Notes: generated from the letters alone by a model not told the origin. Shown: positions 22,384 through 35,272, counted from the stretch's first letter. The stretch: 64,000 nucleotides of DNA from Ligustrum vulgare (GCA_963555705.1 OY743169.1:50644124-50708123); one strand, 5' to 3'. Made by a program: numbers and translations.

Positions 22384-23529
22384 AGTTCTTGAGTTCGTGT
22401 TTTTTACCGGTGTAGAAATAGTATTATTTTGAAGATTCGATAGGACTATCAAATTGTTGTACATGTCGCTCTTCAATCCTTTCATTGAAGGTGTATGTTG
22501 GCTTGTTTTGTAAATATAGAGTGGTTTAGTGATTTTGTTGAGTCGCTTCCATGTCGATAAATCATATGATTTATAAGGTTATTCGGGACAATGATTGTTC
22601 TTGTTTACGTGAATTAAATTAAATTAATTAAATAACTACTTTTTTCGAACCAATACTCTACTTGATTGATTGTTTTGGATTTGATAATAATTGGTTTGAT
22701 GGTCATTGGCTTTGAGTTATGGCATCTTGTGTCATGCATTTTTGTTACTCTCTCATACTAATACTAGTCTTGTACTCAGAACTCGCCAAAATCCTCGCAC
22801 CTACCCTTTCAAAGAGTGGGATGAAGGTGCAGCCGAGCCGTGGATACAGCACTTAAAGACATGAAATAAGCTAGCACTGGTCCATAAGCTTTTCAGCATG
22901 CATACGTGTTGATTTTGAACTATGGGTCGTGCGTAGTATTTTTCAGATTAATCGAAAATGTGGATGAGGGTCGGGGTCGGGGCTTTTAATTCTTGCTTTC
23001 CTCTCTATGTACCTCGGCTTTATATAATAGTTTCGGAAAATATTTCTAATACTCCGGGTCAATGGAAAATTGTGTTTTTAAATAGGAAAAGGTCATTTGT
23101 ATCAATGGGTGTATCGAATTTTTTGTACCGAATGTGTGATGACCGTTGATCAAAGTGTGATGTGATATGTTGAAAAACATGATCGTGTCATGTGTAAAAT
23201 CTGTATAAGTAGATCTGTGCGAATAGCACGATTGAAATAAGGCGGAAAAATCACTATTTCAGGAATATTGACTCTTTGCAACAATAGATCCAAAATTCAA
23301 TTAATTGGGCCCCATATTGCTAGGGACAGTTCCTCATTGATTAGGAGTTTCGATGTTATTGAAGTACTAAAAATAATATAAAAGTAATGGGTTTCAAAAA
23401 CAGTTAATATCCCTATTGCAAGGGATAATTACCATTTGCGCGAAGTTTCAAGTCTTGGACTGAAGTGACACATTATAATGTCATTTTAAAATGTTAAAAT
23501 TTAATGTCCCTTTAGAATTTTTCATATAT
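22384..23529. other. 3' flank of the F-box gene; no further gene seen
   Basis: The first 200 bp after the TGA are presumably 3' UTR. Beyond that the sequence is ordinary AT-rich intergenic DNA with short chance ORFs. I recognise no coding relic, RNA gene or element end up to about 23529. Confidence 0.5.
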
Positions 23530-24580
23530 ATATAGTGCTAAAAACATTTTTTTTATTTGGAAATAAATGCATGTAGTGCTCAAAAGTTTAATTCAAATTT
23601 GCAATCATTACACTTTTTAAAATGCAATTATTTTTTATATATTTTATAATGTTTGTATTTTAGGCAAAATCTTTTCAAATTTAGTAAGTACATTTTGACG
23701 GAAAAGCGTGTATGTATTATTTTTGATAAAAACTTTATTTTTATATAGATAATAATATACAGGTTGAATTGTGTGATAGGACGTAAGATTTTGATGAAAT
23801 AGACAAACCTTAAATATTAGGGAGAAATGAGGAATTAACAAGTGATTTAAAAAATTTGGACCTTTGAGGAACAAAACCGAGTATACCACACTCAAAAAGA
23901 TGGGGAGAAATTTTCATTTTTGAATTTTGAAAAGGAAAAAAAAAAATGAATTCCAAAATTTTGTTGTCCACAAGACCAAGATACCATGTTCCACCACCAC
24001 ACCACTTTGTGTGTGAGTCCACTATGTGGTCAAGTCAAACGGCAAAAAAAAAAAAAAAAATGATCCCACGTGTTTAAACTCGTTCCACCAATATGCCTTT
24101 CAAAAACAGGAGTCATTTCTTTCCGTTTTTCGACAGAAATAAATACACAACACGAGATTTTCATTCCACTTCGTTTAAAAAATGGATTCGACCACGATTC
24201 AATCTTCTGACTTTTAATCTGTTGCCTCTTTCAAGTCGAATCATTTCAGATTTTCTGAATACAGAATATTATATAACAGCCCAACTGCAAAAAAAAAAAA
24301 AAAAACACCATTTTTAGCACTGTTAAATCTATATCTGTATCTGTATCTATATAAAAATAAAGTCTTTGCCAAAAATAACACACACACATACACTTTCCTG
24401 TCAAAATTTACTTGCTAAATTTAGAAAGGTTTTGCCTAAAACACAATAATTAAAATATATAAATAAAAAATGATTGCATTTTGAAAAGTATAATGATTGC
24501 AAATTTGAGTTACACTTTTGAGCACTACATGCATTTGTTCCCAAATAAATAAATCGTTTTGAGTACTGTTAAATTATATA
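23530..24580. mobile_element. Inverted-repeat element with arms of about 225 bp
   Basis: The left arm (about 23530-23755) and right arm (about 24336-24580) are reverse complements with scattered mismatches. Both contain gcatgtagtgctcaaaagt, caaatttgcaatcatta, ttttaggcaaaa and actttatttttatatagata. They enclose about 580 bp with no convincing ORF. Long terminal inverted repeats suggest a Mutator-like or foldback element. The outer ends are AT-rich and I could not fix a target duplication. Confidence 0.55.
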
Positions 24581-25379
24581 AAAAAAATAATGACAGTTAA
24601 AAAATTTTGTTTAAAAATAAAGAATGTGAAGTTTTCGATGTAAAAATAAGTTATTGAAAAGTAGAGAGAAAAAATATGTGTGATTCAAAGGTAGTTTAAA
24701 AAATTAGTTTTTTAAAAATATTTTATCAAATAAAGATATTTCGTTCCAATTTCAAAAAATGACAATTTAAAGTTGTCTATAATCTAATTATGAATCTTAA
24801 TTTCAATTATTATTATTTTTTTTTATGAAAAATGTGAAAAAATTACATCAAAAGCATCATAAGTCCAATTTAAAAAATAAATAGATAATTTTCTATTGTT
24901 ATAAAAAAGTATTCAATATCCATAATTTAGAAATTTTGTTAAATTAATTAAAAAATATTATTCAAAAATATTGTGCTTAATCATAGTGTAACTAATTTGG
25001 TAAAATAATATTAAATTATTTCTAAAGATATAAAATTATATTATAAAATGTGTTGAAAAATATTTAAATAACCCGAAAATGTTTTAGTTTAAAGAACGAA
25101 AAATGTTTTAGTTTAAAGAACTTAATAACATTCCTTATATTGTGTATTTTTTATAAGTTTTCCAATTAGATTATATAAAAAAAATAAAAAATTAAATTAC
25201 TAATCCAAAAATTTTCTCTCAAATCGAATAATTTCATACTTGATTGAATATAATTTTCCGTCATGTGTAATGAAAATTAACAAGAGTTAGAAGTAATCAC
25301 TCTCCCATGCTGGGATGTATTTGAAAAATCCTATGGGTAACTATCAGTATTAAAATTATGTTTAAGCATGTGTTCGATA

Positions 25380-26267
25380 AACTTACAAAAATGGTTTATA
25401 AACCATTTTATAAATCACTTTTTTAATAATACACGTTATTTAATTATTTTGAAGTTGAAAAATATGTAATATAAGCGTCAAATTGAAGATCTCAATAAGA
25501 AGTTCAATACAATATAACAAGTGAGAGCAAACTGTAAAAACATTGTCCGTAAAATCGTCCAAAAGATCAAATGTCAAAGTTTTATTTTATATTTTTTACT
25601 TCATTTTAAATTATATCATTTAAGTTATATAATACTCTGTATTCAGAAAACTTGAAATGATTCGACCTGAAAGAGGCAACAGGTTAAGAGTCAGAAGATT
25701 GAATCGGGTTGAATCGTGGTCGAATCGATTTTAATTTAAAAATAAATAATTATTTCAAATATCAGAAAAATTTCTAAAAAAATTATTTTAAAAATAAAAC
25801 AACATTTACTCATTTGGAGTAAAATTAAATAAACAAAAAATATAACAACAATATTCTTTACCAATTCAAAGCAAATATAAATTTATGGTTGTAAATAATT
25901 TAATATATAAAAACAAATAACTTATTTTAAAAAAAGAAAGCTTAACAAACAAATAAATAGTAAATAAAACTATTTTTTTTAAGAGACAAACAATTTTAAA
26001 AAGCAAAGAAAAAAAAAATCTTATAATGATCATAATTTCTTTTTTCTTTTTTTTTTTTTTTTTTTTTTGTAAATATTGCATTTCCTATCTTGATTACTTT
26101 TTTTTTTTTAAAAAAAAAAGTTTTGAATTCGATAATATTTTATATTAAAATATTATTGTAATATGTTTTTATTTGATATAATTGTATAATTAATATATTT
26201 TCATAAATTTTGATTGAAATCACTATCAAAACTATATCCCCATGCATCGCACGGGTGAAAATACTAA
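25380..26267 (+). mobile_element. Non-autonomous Helitron, 3' end at 26267
   Basis: The 3' end reads atgcatcgcacgggtgaaaatactaa followed by T: a short hairpin (tgc-atc-gca core) about 11 nt before a CTRR terminus (CTAA, 26264-26267), the Helitron signature. The preceding 600 bp match the copy ending at 55324 (shared gtattcag-aaa, aaatgattcgacc, agagtcagaagat, and ttcataaattttgattgaaatcac words). One 240-bp unit of the tandem repeat found at 53977-54705 lies at about 25447-25650. The 5' TC end was not found. An inverted partial copy of its middle lies at 24182-24278. Confidence 0.65.
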
Positions 26268-26552
26268 TTTTTAAATAGAAACCATGATTCCCTACTGGCA
26301 TTTGGATAATTCTTTTACCACCCAACTCTAGATCAAACAACTATTCATCATTGCTCATGTTGTCAGAAGCATCTCTAAGGGTGCGTGAGAGGTGAGATAG
26401 TACAGGACCTCAATATTATAGCGACGCCAAATTTTATTTTATTTTTAATTATATGATACTTAAAGAAAAAATTGAATATAAAGTACAAATTATTTTTACA
26501 AGTCATCATTTTTAGATTTTTGCACATGGCACCCAAAATTTCAGGGTTACCC

Positions 26553-27009
26553 TGTAAGGATTTTAATCAATCGTGTGGACTTATATGTGAATTATTGTGT
26601 ATTGAATAAAAGACTATCAAATTTGGTTAAGCCCGTTTAAAGTGATCTAATAAGGATTTTATATAGATCGGGCTTTAATGCATCTAATTAAATGTATGGG
26701 CTTTTATATGTAGATACCAGGCTATTACCTAATTCATGATGGGCCGAATTAGGTTAACTGGCAATACAGTATATAAAGTTGGTTATGGTCCCTGAATCAT
26801 ACGTGTTGTTCATTCTTCTTGACATCCCATCATCAAAAAGAAAATACGGATTACGTATCGATTTGGAAGATCCGACCGCCGAATCGTTCATCGTGAATCA
26901 CGTTTGATTAAGGTACGCTTCCGCTTAAGTTATTTAATTCTTGATAATTCAGCATGATGATTTAATTTGGATCATAGATAAATAATTATCTGTGATAAAT
27001 TTTCTAACA
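26553..27009 (+). repeat. 5' LTR of the copia element
   Basis: 457 bp, TG...CA ended. A TATA-like word (agtatataaagt) lies at about 26769-26780 and would place the RNA start about 25 bp further on. It is followed at 27012 by the PBS. Confidence 0.92.
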
Positions 27010-27011
27010 AG

Positions 27012-27022
27012 TGGTATCAGAG
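27012..27022 (+). other. Primer-binding site, initiator tRNA-Met type
   Basis: tggtatcagag lies 2 nt after the 5' LTR end and matches the first 11 bases of the usual initiator tRNA-Met complement. Confidence 0.88.
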
Positions 27023-27489
27023 TCAATCATCAAGTTGAATTGTCAGATCATAATACGAATTTGATTTAGAAAATCTGTAAAATGGATACAGCCTTTATAT
27101 GTGAGTTTGGGTCTTCAGCCAATTAAGATTTCTGTGTGTAAATGCGAATTTTTGGGATCTGAAAATTGATTTTCCAAATCTGATTTTTTTTTTTTTCGAG
27201 TTGGGTATATTATATGGGTTTAAGAATTCAGATTCGGCGTTGAATATGGATTGCTGATTTGGGTATGGACTATTAAACTCTACAGACATTTTCGGCCGTG
27301 AAGTCATTTTTTTTTGGATTCGGTTGTGTTGGTCGAAACAATCGACCAAGAATTTGGTTTAGAATCTGAATTTTGGAGTTGGGTGATGAAAATTGGATTT
27401 TGATGAAGTTGAAATTGAATATGATTCCAGTCGTGATATATTGTGAACGGAGTTCACGAAATTGTTGAAATCTGTAGATGTATTTTTTT

Positions 27490-28935
27490 TTTTTTTTGGA
27501 TTTGGTGTCGGATTCGATTAAGGAGGTTTGGCCGACGGCTGCAGTCGCCCCGGCACTAGCGGCAGCGGGTGAAATTGTAGCACCTGCAGGCGCTGTATGT
27601 GAGTTCAGCGCTGCCTTCGCGCAGCTTCTTGTTCGAGCAGCCGCAGATTGCGCTGCGGTGGCACTGGTCGACAGCCATTCGAATGGGGATGACCGGCGTC
27701 TTGGAAGGGCGACGGCTGCGACGGCTAGGGTTAAAAATCCTAGCTGCAATAATTTGATTTTTGAGGCAGGACTTGGCTTGGAAATTAGAAGATTTTGGGG
27801 ACTCCTTGTGCAAATTTTCCTAAAGTTGGTCTTTTTACGACCCAGGTCCTCAATCTTATTATGAAATTGATTTTAATCACTGAAAATATGGAATTTTAAA
27901 TTAAGACCCCCTGAAGTTATAAATCATCCAAGTTGGGCCTCTAAAATGAAGGGTTTTATAATTCAATCCCTAAAGTTTGAAAATTTTCATTTTTCAGTCC
28001 CCAAAGTTTAGAAATCTTCTAAATTTGTCCTTAAAGTTTGGAAATTTTTAAAATTGGTCCTTAAATTTTGATTTTTTTTTTAAATTCAGTCCCTAAAGTT
28101 TGGGAATTTTCTAAGTTGGCTCCTAAAGTTTGAAAATCTTCAAAAATCAGCATTTAAAGATTGAAGATTTCCTATTTGGCCCTCTAAAGTTTTGAATTTC
28201 TCTAAATTGGCTAATAAGGTTTTTGGAAAATTGTAATTTAAGCCCTTCAAGGTTAAAACTTTACAGAATTGGCCACCTAAAGTTTAAGAATATTGCAATT
28301 GACTCTTTCAACTTAAGGATTGCTTTATTCTAAAGTTTTGAATTCTAAAATTCAAATCCTAAAGTCAAATATAGATGCAAATCAATGGATTTCAATTTCA
28401 AATCTTGGTACATCGGAATCTTTTGAGAGATATAATATTCGAAAGTAAGTTAGTTGAAGCAACATGGTGCCAAAGCAACATCTCTTGTGGATATTAATTA
28501 ACTTTGAATATTAGAAGGTATTTGTGTGTGTTATTCATTGCGGATATTGATCGGCCCAAAGGAAGGTCAATATTTGGCTCGAATTTCACATGCACCTGTT
28601 GTGATAAACACATGGCAATTATTTGGTTTAACGTGTGACCAATAAATCGGTTCAAAGAAAGGTTTATTGGTTAACATGTCTTATTGTCAGTGTTTGATCA
28701 CTGCACTAAGGGAAAATTAGGTGTTTGTGTGTTATTTCATGCGGATATTGATCGGCCCAAAGGAAGGTCAATATTTAGCCCGAATTTCACATGAACTTGT
28801 GGTGATAAATACATGACGGTTATTTGGTTTTACGTGTGATCAATAAATCGGTCCAAAGAAAGGTTTGTTGGTTGACATGTCTTGCTGTCAGTGTTTGATT
28901 ACTACACCAAGAGTACCACTTACAAGTCAATATTT
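27490..28935 (+). repeat. Copia leader: GC-rich patch, minisatellite and 201-bp direct repeat
   Basis: A GC-rich patch at about 27520-27730 (gcggcagcggg, ctgcgacggctaggg) contrasts with the AT-rich surroundings. About 27900-28330 is a degenerate minisatellite of 40-45-bp units built on cctaaagtttgaaaattttc. Then about 28520-28710 is repeated at about 28721-28910 with a 201-bp period; both copies start gcggatattgatcggcccaaagg and include aataaatcgg-tcaaagaaagg. None of it codes convincingly; it is the untranslated leader between PBS and gag. Confidence 0.8.
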
Positions 28936-29099
28936 CTGTCCAAAGACTAATATTGATGTTGTGCTAGGTATCTTGTGATGGACCCTACCATTATTTGAAA
29001 ATATGATTTGCATAATAAGGTATTTATGTGAGCTATTCTGTTTAAGTGTTCTCTATTCGGTTTCAAATTCTGCTAGTAGTATATCTACAAGCTCAAATT

Positions 29100-29830
29100 T
29101 AATCCCTGTATTTATGGAACAAACTTCAAGGATCAAAACAAGAACATTAACTTTTCGTTGGCTGCATGGATCTAGACCGTGTACTAAGGATTGAACAACC
29201 TGCTCCTCTTACGGATGAAAATTCATCTAATCAAATGAGGAACTTTGAGAAGTGGGATTGCTTAAATTACGTGAGTCTCATGATCATTAAGTGCGGCATT
29301 CCGGAAGCCTTTAGTGGCATAGTATCTGAGGAGGTAAATGATGCCAATGAATTCCTTGTCGAAATTAAGAAACGTTTTGTGAAAAAAAACGATAAGGCTG
29401 AAACAAGCACGCTTATACAAAGCTTGATTTCAATAAAGTATAAAGGCAATGGGAAAATAAGGGAATACATCATGTAGATGTCTCACACTGCTTCAAAACT
29501 TAAGGAACTAAAACTCGACTTGTCTAATGACTTGCTCGTGCATTTAGTATTGATATCGCTTCCTGCACAATATAGTTAATTTAAGGTTAGTTATAACTGT
29601 CAAAGTAGAAATAGACTCTCAATGAGCTCATTTCATAGTGTGCAATCTTCTTGCACAATTTAGTCAATTTAAGGTCAGTTGTAACTATCAAAGGGAGAAA
29701 TGAACTCTAATTGAGCCCATTCTATTTTGTGTGCAAGAGGAAGAAAAGTTGAAACAGGACAGAACTGAAAGTGTTCACTTGGCAAACACCTCTAAAGATA
29801 AGGGCAAGAAAATAAATAAAGATCATACAT
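29100..29830 (+). pseudogene. Copia Gag relic
   Basis: The longest clear frame reads FEKWDCLNYVSLMIIKCGIP at about residues 28-47 of the 29166-29477 ORF, then SEEVNDANEFLVEIKKRF, typical of copia Gag (UBN2/gag-polypeptide family). After a stop at 29475 the frame continues HTASKLKELKLDLSNDLLVH and SLPAQYS, again with stops. A partial CCHC-like remnant (HYHICGCPAKA) is readable near 29900. Multiple stops make it non-functional. Confidence 0.78.
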
Positions 29831-30429
29831 AATATCAACTAAAGCAGCTACTAAAACACCTTATGAGTTTTTAACAGGCTTCAAGCTTAGTCTAAAGCAT
29901 TATCACATTTGTGGATGTCCAGCTAAGGCTAGGCTTTATAGGCCACATAAAGAAATTGGACTCCAAAACAGTCAGCAGCTACTTTATTTGGTTATTCTGA
30001 GCGTTTAAGGGGATATTAATTTTATGATCCCACACTTAAGTCAACTTTTAAAACGGGAAATGCAACATTTTTTAGGATGTTGAGTTTGGGGGAGAAATAA
30101 GATTAAGATATTGTCTTTAAGGAAGAAGTTGATGAAGGATCAGTTTCGATTCCTACTATTGTTGCTTTTGACAATGTGCAAATTTTTTATGCATGTCATT
30201 GATCAAAAAGCATATCCGGAACCTCAACTAGACAATGTTGAAGAACTTTCCGTCCAAAATAAGGTAAATTTCAGAAGTACAACCTCAATAACTAAAGTCA
30301 TTAAGGAGATCCACGAGAGAAAGGGAAAAAATGCTAGTCCGGATAATTTAAATAGTATATTTCTAAGAAAATCAAATGAAATGGTGGAAGATGGTCCAAT
30401 CAATTCCATCAGGCTATGCAGGGTTCTAA

Positions 30430-31870
30430 CTCTCAAAAGTGGATTGATGTCATAAATAAGGAGTATAAGCATATGCAAGACAATAAAGTTTTGGATCTTG
30501 TCCTATTACCAGAAGGTGCGAAGCCCATTGGTCTTAAATGAAATTTTAAACCAAGAGGGATTCGAAAGGTAATGTGGAAAGATATAAGGTTCGTCTTGTA
30601 TCTAAGGGCTTTACACATAATAATGGCATTGATTATAAAGAGATTTTCTCTTTGGTTTCTACAAAAGACTCTTTCAAGAAAGTTAGGTTGTTGCACATTT
30701 TGACCTCGAGTTACATTAAATGGATGCTAAGACGACGTTTCTCAATGGAGGCATTGATGAGACGGTTTGCAAATTAAAGAAATCTATTTATGCGCTCAAG
30801 CCAACTTCTCGTTAAGGGTAATACAAATTTCATCAAGTAATTATCTCATTTGGTCTTGAGATTGATGTTGTTGATGATTGTATGTATTACAAGTTCAGTG
30901 GGAGTATGTATATTTTCCTGGTTTTATATGTTGATTATTGCTTGCCACTAATGATATAGGTATGTCACATAAAATTATGAGATTTTTTGTCAAGGAATTT
31001 TGAGATTAAAAATCTTGGTGACGTCTCTTTTGTATTAGGAATTCAGATACATCGGGATTGTTCTTGGGGTATTTTTGAATTGTCACAAAAGGGCTATATC
31101 GATAAAGTACTTAACAGGTTTGACATGCAAGACAGTAAATCAGGGGACAGTCATATCGCTAAGGGAGACAAATTTAGTCTCGACTAATGCCCGAAAAGTT
31201 ATCTTGAAGTTAAAGAAATACAGAGGCTCCCATATAGTTAAACTATAGGGAATCTGATATATACTCAAATTTGTATGCGTTCAGATATTGCATACGTTAT
31301 TGGGATACTAAGGAGATATTTAAGTAACCCTGGGATGGATCATTTGGAAAGCAGCCAAACATGGGTTATAAGGTATTTAAAGAGAACAAAAGATTACATG
31401 CTCACATACGGAAAATCGGATCAGTTGGAGATCATATGGTATTATGATTCCGATTTTACTAGATGCCAAGAAAGTAAAAGATCCACATCAGGCTACATTT
31501 ATCTGCTGGTTGGAGGAGCTATTTCTGGAAGGAGTGCTTAACAAACACTTTAGCTTCTTTCACTTGGCGGCACAGTTTGTAGCAATTTTGGGGGCATCTA
31601 ATTATGGAATATAGCCGCGAAATTTTGTCACTGGGCTGCGTATTCTGTACGGTAAAGAAAGATCACTAAAGTTATATTGTGACAATAACTCAGCAGATTT
31701 ATATTCCAGTAACAACAGGAGCTCAACTAAGTCAAAATATATTGACATAAGTTCCTGGTTGTGAAGGATACAGTTCAGAGTGGACACGTGTCAATAAGAG
31801 CACATTATGACAAACTCCATAATTGCGGATCCGCTTATTAAAGTATTACAACCCAAGGTCTTTCATGAGT
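30430..31870 (+). pseudogene. Copia reverse transcriptase and RNase H relic
   Basis: Pieces in several frames follow the copia order: YKVRLVSKGFTHNNGIDYKE (about 30580), LKKSIYALKPTSR (about 30775), a YVDD-like segment degraded to LYVDYC near 30930, NFEIKNLGDVSFVLGIQI (about 30995), MRSDIAYVIGILRRYLSNPG (31275), and RNase H with SKRSTSGYIYLLVGGAISG (about 31470), then KSKYIDIS near 31730. Frame changes and stops are frequent. Between the Gag relic and this segment only about 500 bp remain, so protease and integrase have been deleted. Confidence 0.85.
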
Positions 31871-32323
31871 ACATTACTCATATGGGTGTTGTATTTCTTA
31901 AGGATATTCGGTTTCAGTGGGAGTTTGTATTTTGGGTGCATTTACTGTCCTTTTGGATACAGTTTAAAGTTAAAGTTATTTACAGATGTAAGGTTTCAGG
32001 TTTATTATATCTGAACTCGTTTGAGGATGATCTCACTAAAGTTGGACCAGTTGGAAATAGGCATGTTGAAGATCACATTACATGTAATTTCCATGCTACA
32101 CATCCATACTTGATCCATGTCATTCAGTTATATCGATATACGTGACCATTGATAGGTTTAGTTACGATTAATGTAGCGAAAGCCGCTTTGATCCTATGTT
32201 GATATAATTGATGGACCGGATTGTTTGGGGATGCATTCAGTAATGATAGCAAATTTTTGAGTACTCATAAGGTTATGATTAATACACAATTGTAAGGTTA
32301 CACATATAGCCCAAGTGGGAGAT

Positions 32324-32780
32324 TGTAAGGATTTTAATCAATCGTATGGGCTTATATGTGAATTATTGTGTATTGAATAAAAGACTATCAAATTTGGTTA
32401 AGCCCGTTTAAAGTGATCTAATAAGGATTTTATATAGATCGGACTTTAATGCATCTAATTAAATGTATGGGCTTTTATGTGTAGATACCAGGCCATTACC
32501 TAATTCATGATGGGCCGGATTAGGTTAACTGGCAATACAATATATAAAGTCGATTATGGTCCCTGAATCATACGTGTTGTTCATTGTTTTTGACATCCCA
32601 TCATCAGAGAGAAAATACGGATTACGTATCGATTTGGAAGATCCGACCGCCGAATCGTTCATCGTGAATCACGTTTGATTAAGGTACGCTTTCGCTTAAG
32701 TTATTTAATTCTTGATAATTCAGCATGATGATTTATTTTGGATTATAGATAAATAATTATCTGTGATAAATTTTCTAACA
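32324..32780 (+). repeat. 3' LTR of the copia element
   Basis: 457 bp, starting TGTAAGG straight after the purine tract and ending TAACA before the target duplicate taccc. Most differences from the 5' LTR are transitions. Confidence 0.92.
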
Positions 32781-32785
32781 TACCC

Positions 32786-34252
32786 TACCTGTAGTTACAA
32801 CAAGTCTTAAAAAAGATGGAATGTAATTTTAAAAGTTGTACCATATAATTTTGAATACTTGATTTCATTTCTAAAGTCGATGTTTATGATATAGCCAATA
32901 TGGATAGTTTGCACTTTGCTGGGTGTTAGGGTATATGAACCAATCAAGGACTTCACAATCAGAACACGTTGGGAGAGATTATTTTTTGAGCCGTCTTGTG
33001 CGTACAGGGCTGTATTATAGGCTCCCGTGTTACAGTCCCCTCAATGTAACGGGGCTACAGTGTTTCCTGGGGAATTGCCCTTATTTGTTAGTTAAGCAAA
33101 CAATTCTATGAACATTTAAAATGAATTCATTCATTTATCTACTTGAGCATGTTCTCGTACAATCTCTTGCGACCTAAAATAATGTGGTGCTTGGCAGATG
33201 AGCCAATGTGTAAAATTCACACTGGATTCAACGTACTACGCAATTTAGTAGAATGATGCGAAGCGAATTTTGCAAAATCTTAGAGGATTATATTCTTGGT
33301 TTCTATAATACACAAGTTAATTATAAAAAATAATAAATAAAAATTAATATAACAACTGCTTCTTAACTGTTGTTTCTACAACGGATGGTCAATTAGGTCT
33401 TCTCGACTATGTGTAACTTTTTTCTTACAATTTTCCGGTTTAGTTGGTATATCTTGCTTCAAAAAAGAAACTTCAATTGAATTTTTTGAGGCAGTAGTTG
33501 ACAAATCCTTAAAGCCTCATTACTTGATAATTGTCAGTTCCCACACCAAGTATGGCCGAGTCATTCAAATGCAACGTGTGGGTAATATTATTACGCTGTT
33601 CAAAACTTTCATCCAAATTGAAAGGGTGCTGTTTTTGACATTTTGGAAACAACGTAGTTTAAACAAACATTTAAGTATGTTTGCTAGTTTACTGGTGGTG
33701 TTTTTCCATAGCCATCTTCTCCGTGCTTTCTTCGTCGTCCCGCATTTCAATTTCTTTCAAGAAATTCCATTTACAGGTTCGATTTCACCATTTTTTTCCC
33801 AGATTACTACATAACATAAATATTCAATGTGAAAGTGAAACACCTAAAAGTTTGCATTAGTTGATCTTCTACTCTTTTTTTTTTTTTTTTTTTTTTTTCC
33901 CCTGCGAATGTTATTTTTGCTGGAGTTGTTTTGTTGCTGGCACTCCTGTTGACATCTAGTCAAAGTCAAAAAACTTTTCGAAGGACCACGTAGACTTCGT
34001 TTGGGTTTTTCCAAGGGCGAATTTGTGTATTTTTGCTTGAAGCTAAGGCTAACGAACTAGAAGATTTAGGTATAGGACGTTGTTCACACATAAAAATACT
34101 AAATGCAGGGGCACAATACGAAAATCCAAAATATAAGAGCCCTTTACAAATATCAGGATGAGCGTAGAGGAATCTGGGCAATTAGACGATCAGAGCATTT
34201 GGACGATTGAGCAATAAGCAAGTAAAGATGCAATTTTCACAACTTACACAAA
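32786..34252. other. Intergenic DNA between copia and CACTA elements; no gene seen
   Basis: The stretch is AT-rich with a poly-T tract at about 33877-33898 and only short chance ORFs. I recognise no coding relic, LTR or MITE end. Confidence 0.5.
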
Positions 34253-34639
34253 GTTCACTACAACAAAAACTGTCTATTGCAACGTTCAAAAATAACAATG
34301 GTGCTTATTATTTTGGAAAAAGATTATTTGATGTGTTTCGTTCTTTTTTTTTTTTTTTTACTCACTAATCAATATATCCTTCATGTGCAGGTACTATAAG
34401 TCTTACAAATACATTTTACATTACAAAGGTAGTTGTCAATGCTAATATACCCGAGATTGAGACGTTCCAAAACAAGGGACCATTTTTATGTAATATCGAC
34501 TCATTGGTTTTTCGTGAAAAGTCGAGTATCTAACTAACTAAAAATAAAATAACTCTTTTGGGCTACTGACTGGAGTAGACTACAATTCCCAGCCTATAAC
34601 CCAAATATCATCATCTATGGCACTATCCATATCGAAGGA

Positions 34640-35272
34640 GTTGGAGAACGGTTCAATCGATCAAATTCCAAGTTCTAAAAAGCACCAGTCCAATCAAATG
34701 CTTTGTGGTTGCCAAGATTGTAGTAATTGTTACGGATAAAGATTGGTGGTACTTGAGTTGTAAAAAGTGTTTCAAAAAAGTACAGAAAAAGGGTTGGCAG
34801 GTATTTTGTGAAAATTGTAATCGAGAAGATACTTCTGGAGTTCCTAAGTACAAATTGAAGGTCAAGGTAGTTGACGGTACCAAATTTGCCGTATTTATGC
34901 TGTGGGGTCGTGATTGCGTAAAACTCATTGGCGAGACTGTTAGAGAAATCAAAGAGAGATTAGCAAGAGAGGTTTGCTTCATTTTTTTCTATATTATTTT
35001 ATAAAATATTTTTGGTAGTTAAAATCTAATTTCTGATACATTTGTTTTCTTTTTCTAATGACGTCTTGAAGGATGGTGATGACAAGGAATGCCCTGACGA
35101 GGTTGAGGAGTTGGTTGGTAGGAATCTTCAGTTTAAAATACAAATAAAGGAGGGCAATGTCAATGGAACTGATGGAGTTTATAGTATGTTGCAAACATCC
35201 AATGACGTTGAACTAATTAGTAAATATGGAATAACTGAGAACAAGGCCAATGATCTGGGAATAAGTACATAA
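34640..35272 (+). pseudogene. RPA1-like (replication protein A large subunit) C-terminal fragment
   Basis: Two exons (about 34640-34971 and 35072-35272) around a 100-bp intron with GT-AG ends give a continuous frame. The sequence holds IKCFVVAKI, DKDWWYLSCKKC, then FCENC: the CxxC...CxxC zinc ribbon embedded in the C-terminal OB fold (Rep_fac-A_C) of RPA70. YKLKVKVVDGT and FMLWGRDCVKLIG follow as OB-fold strands, and the last exon gives the FKIQIK / YSML end. The N-terminal OB folds are absent, so it is a fragment. RPA1-like genes are often multiplied and carried by Helitrons in plants; here it lies 0.4 kb inside a CACTA end. Confidence 0.75.

Larger units (their letters stand above)
26548..32785 (+). 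mobile_element. Complete but decayed Ty1/copia retrotransposon, 26553-32780
   Basis: Two 457-bp LTRs (26553-27009 and 32324-32780) begin TGTAAGG and end TAACA, and the 5-bp target duplication taccc is perfect at 26548-26552 and 32781-32785. A tRNA-iMet PBS follows the 5' LTR and a purine tract (ccaagtgggaga) precedes the 3' LTR. I count about 16 differences between the LTRs (roughly 3.5 per cent). The interior keeps a Gag relic and a reverse transcriptase/RNase H relic, but protease and integrase are not found and the frames are broken, so the copy is dead. Confidence 0.93.

Noticed and set aside
27478..27864. Ala-rich frame of 128 codons in the copia leader
   Set aside because: Lies between PBS and gag in a GC-rich patch, overlaps equally long frames on the other strand and matches no domain.
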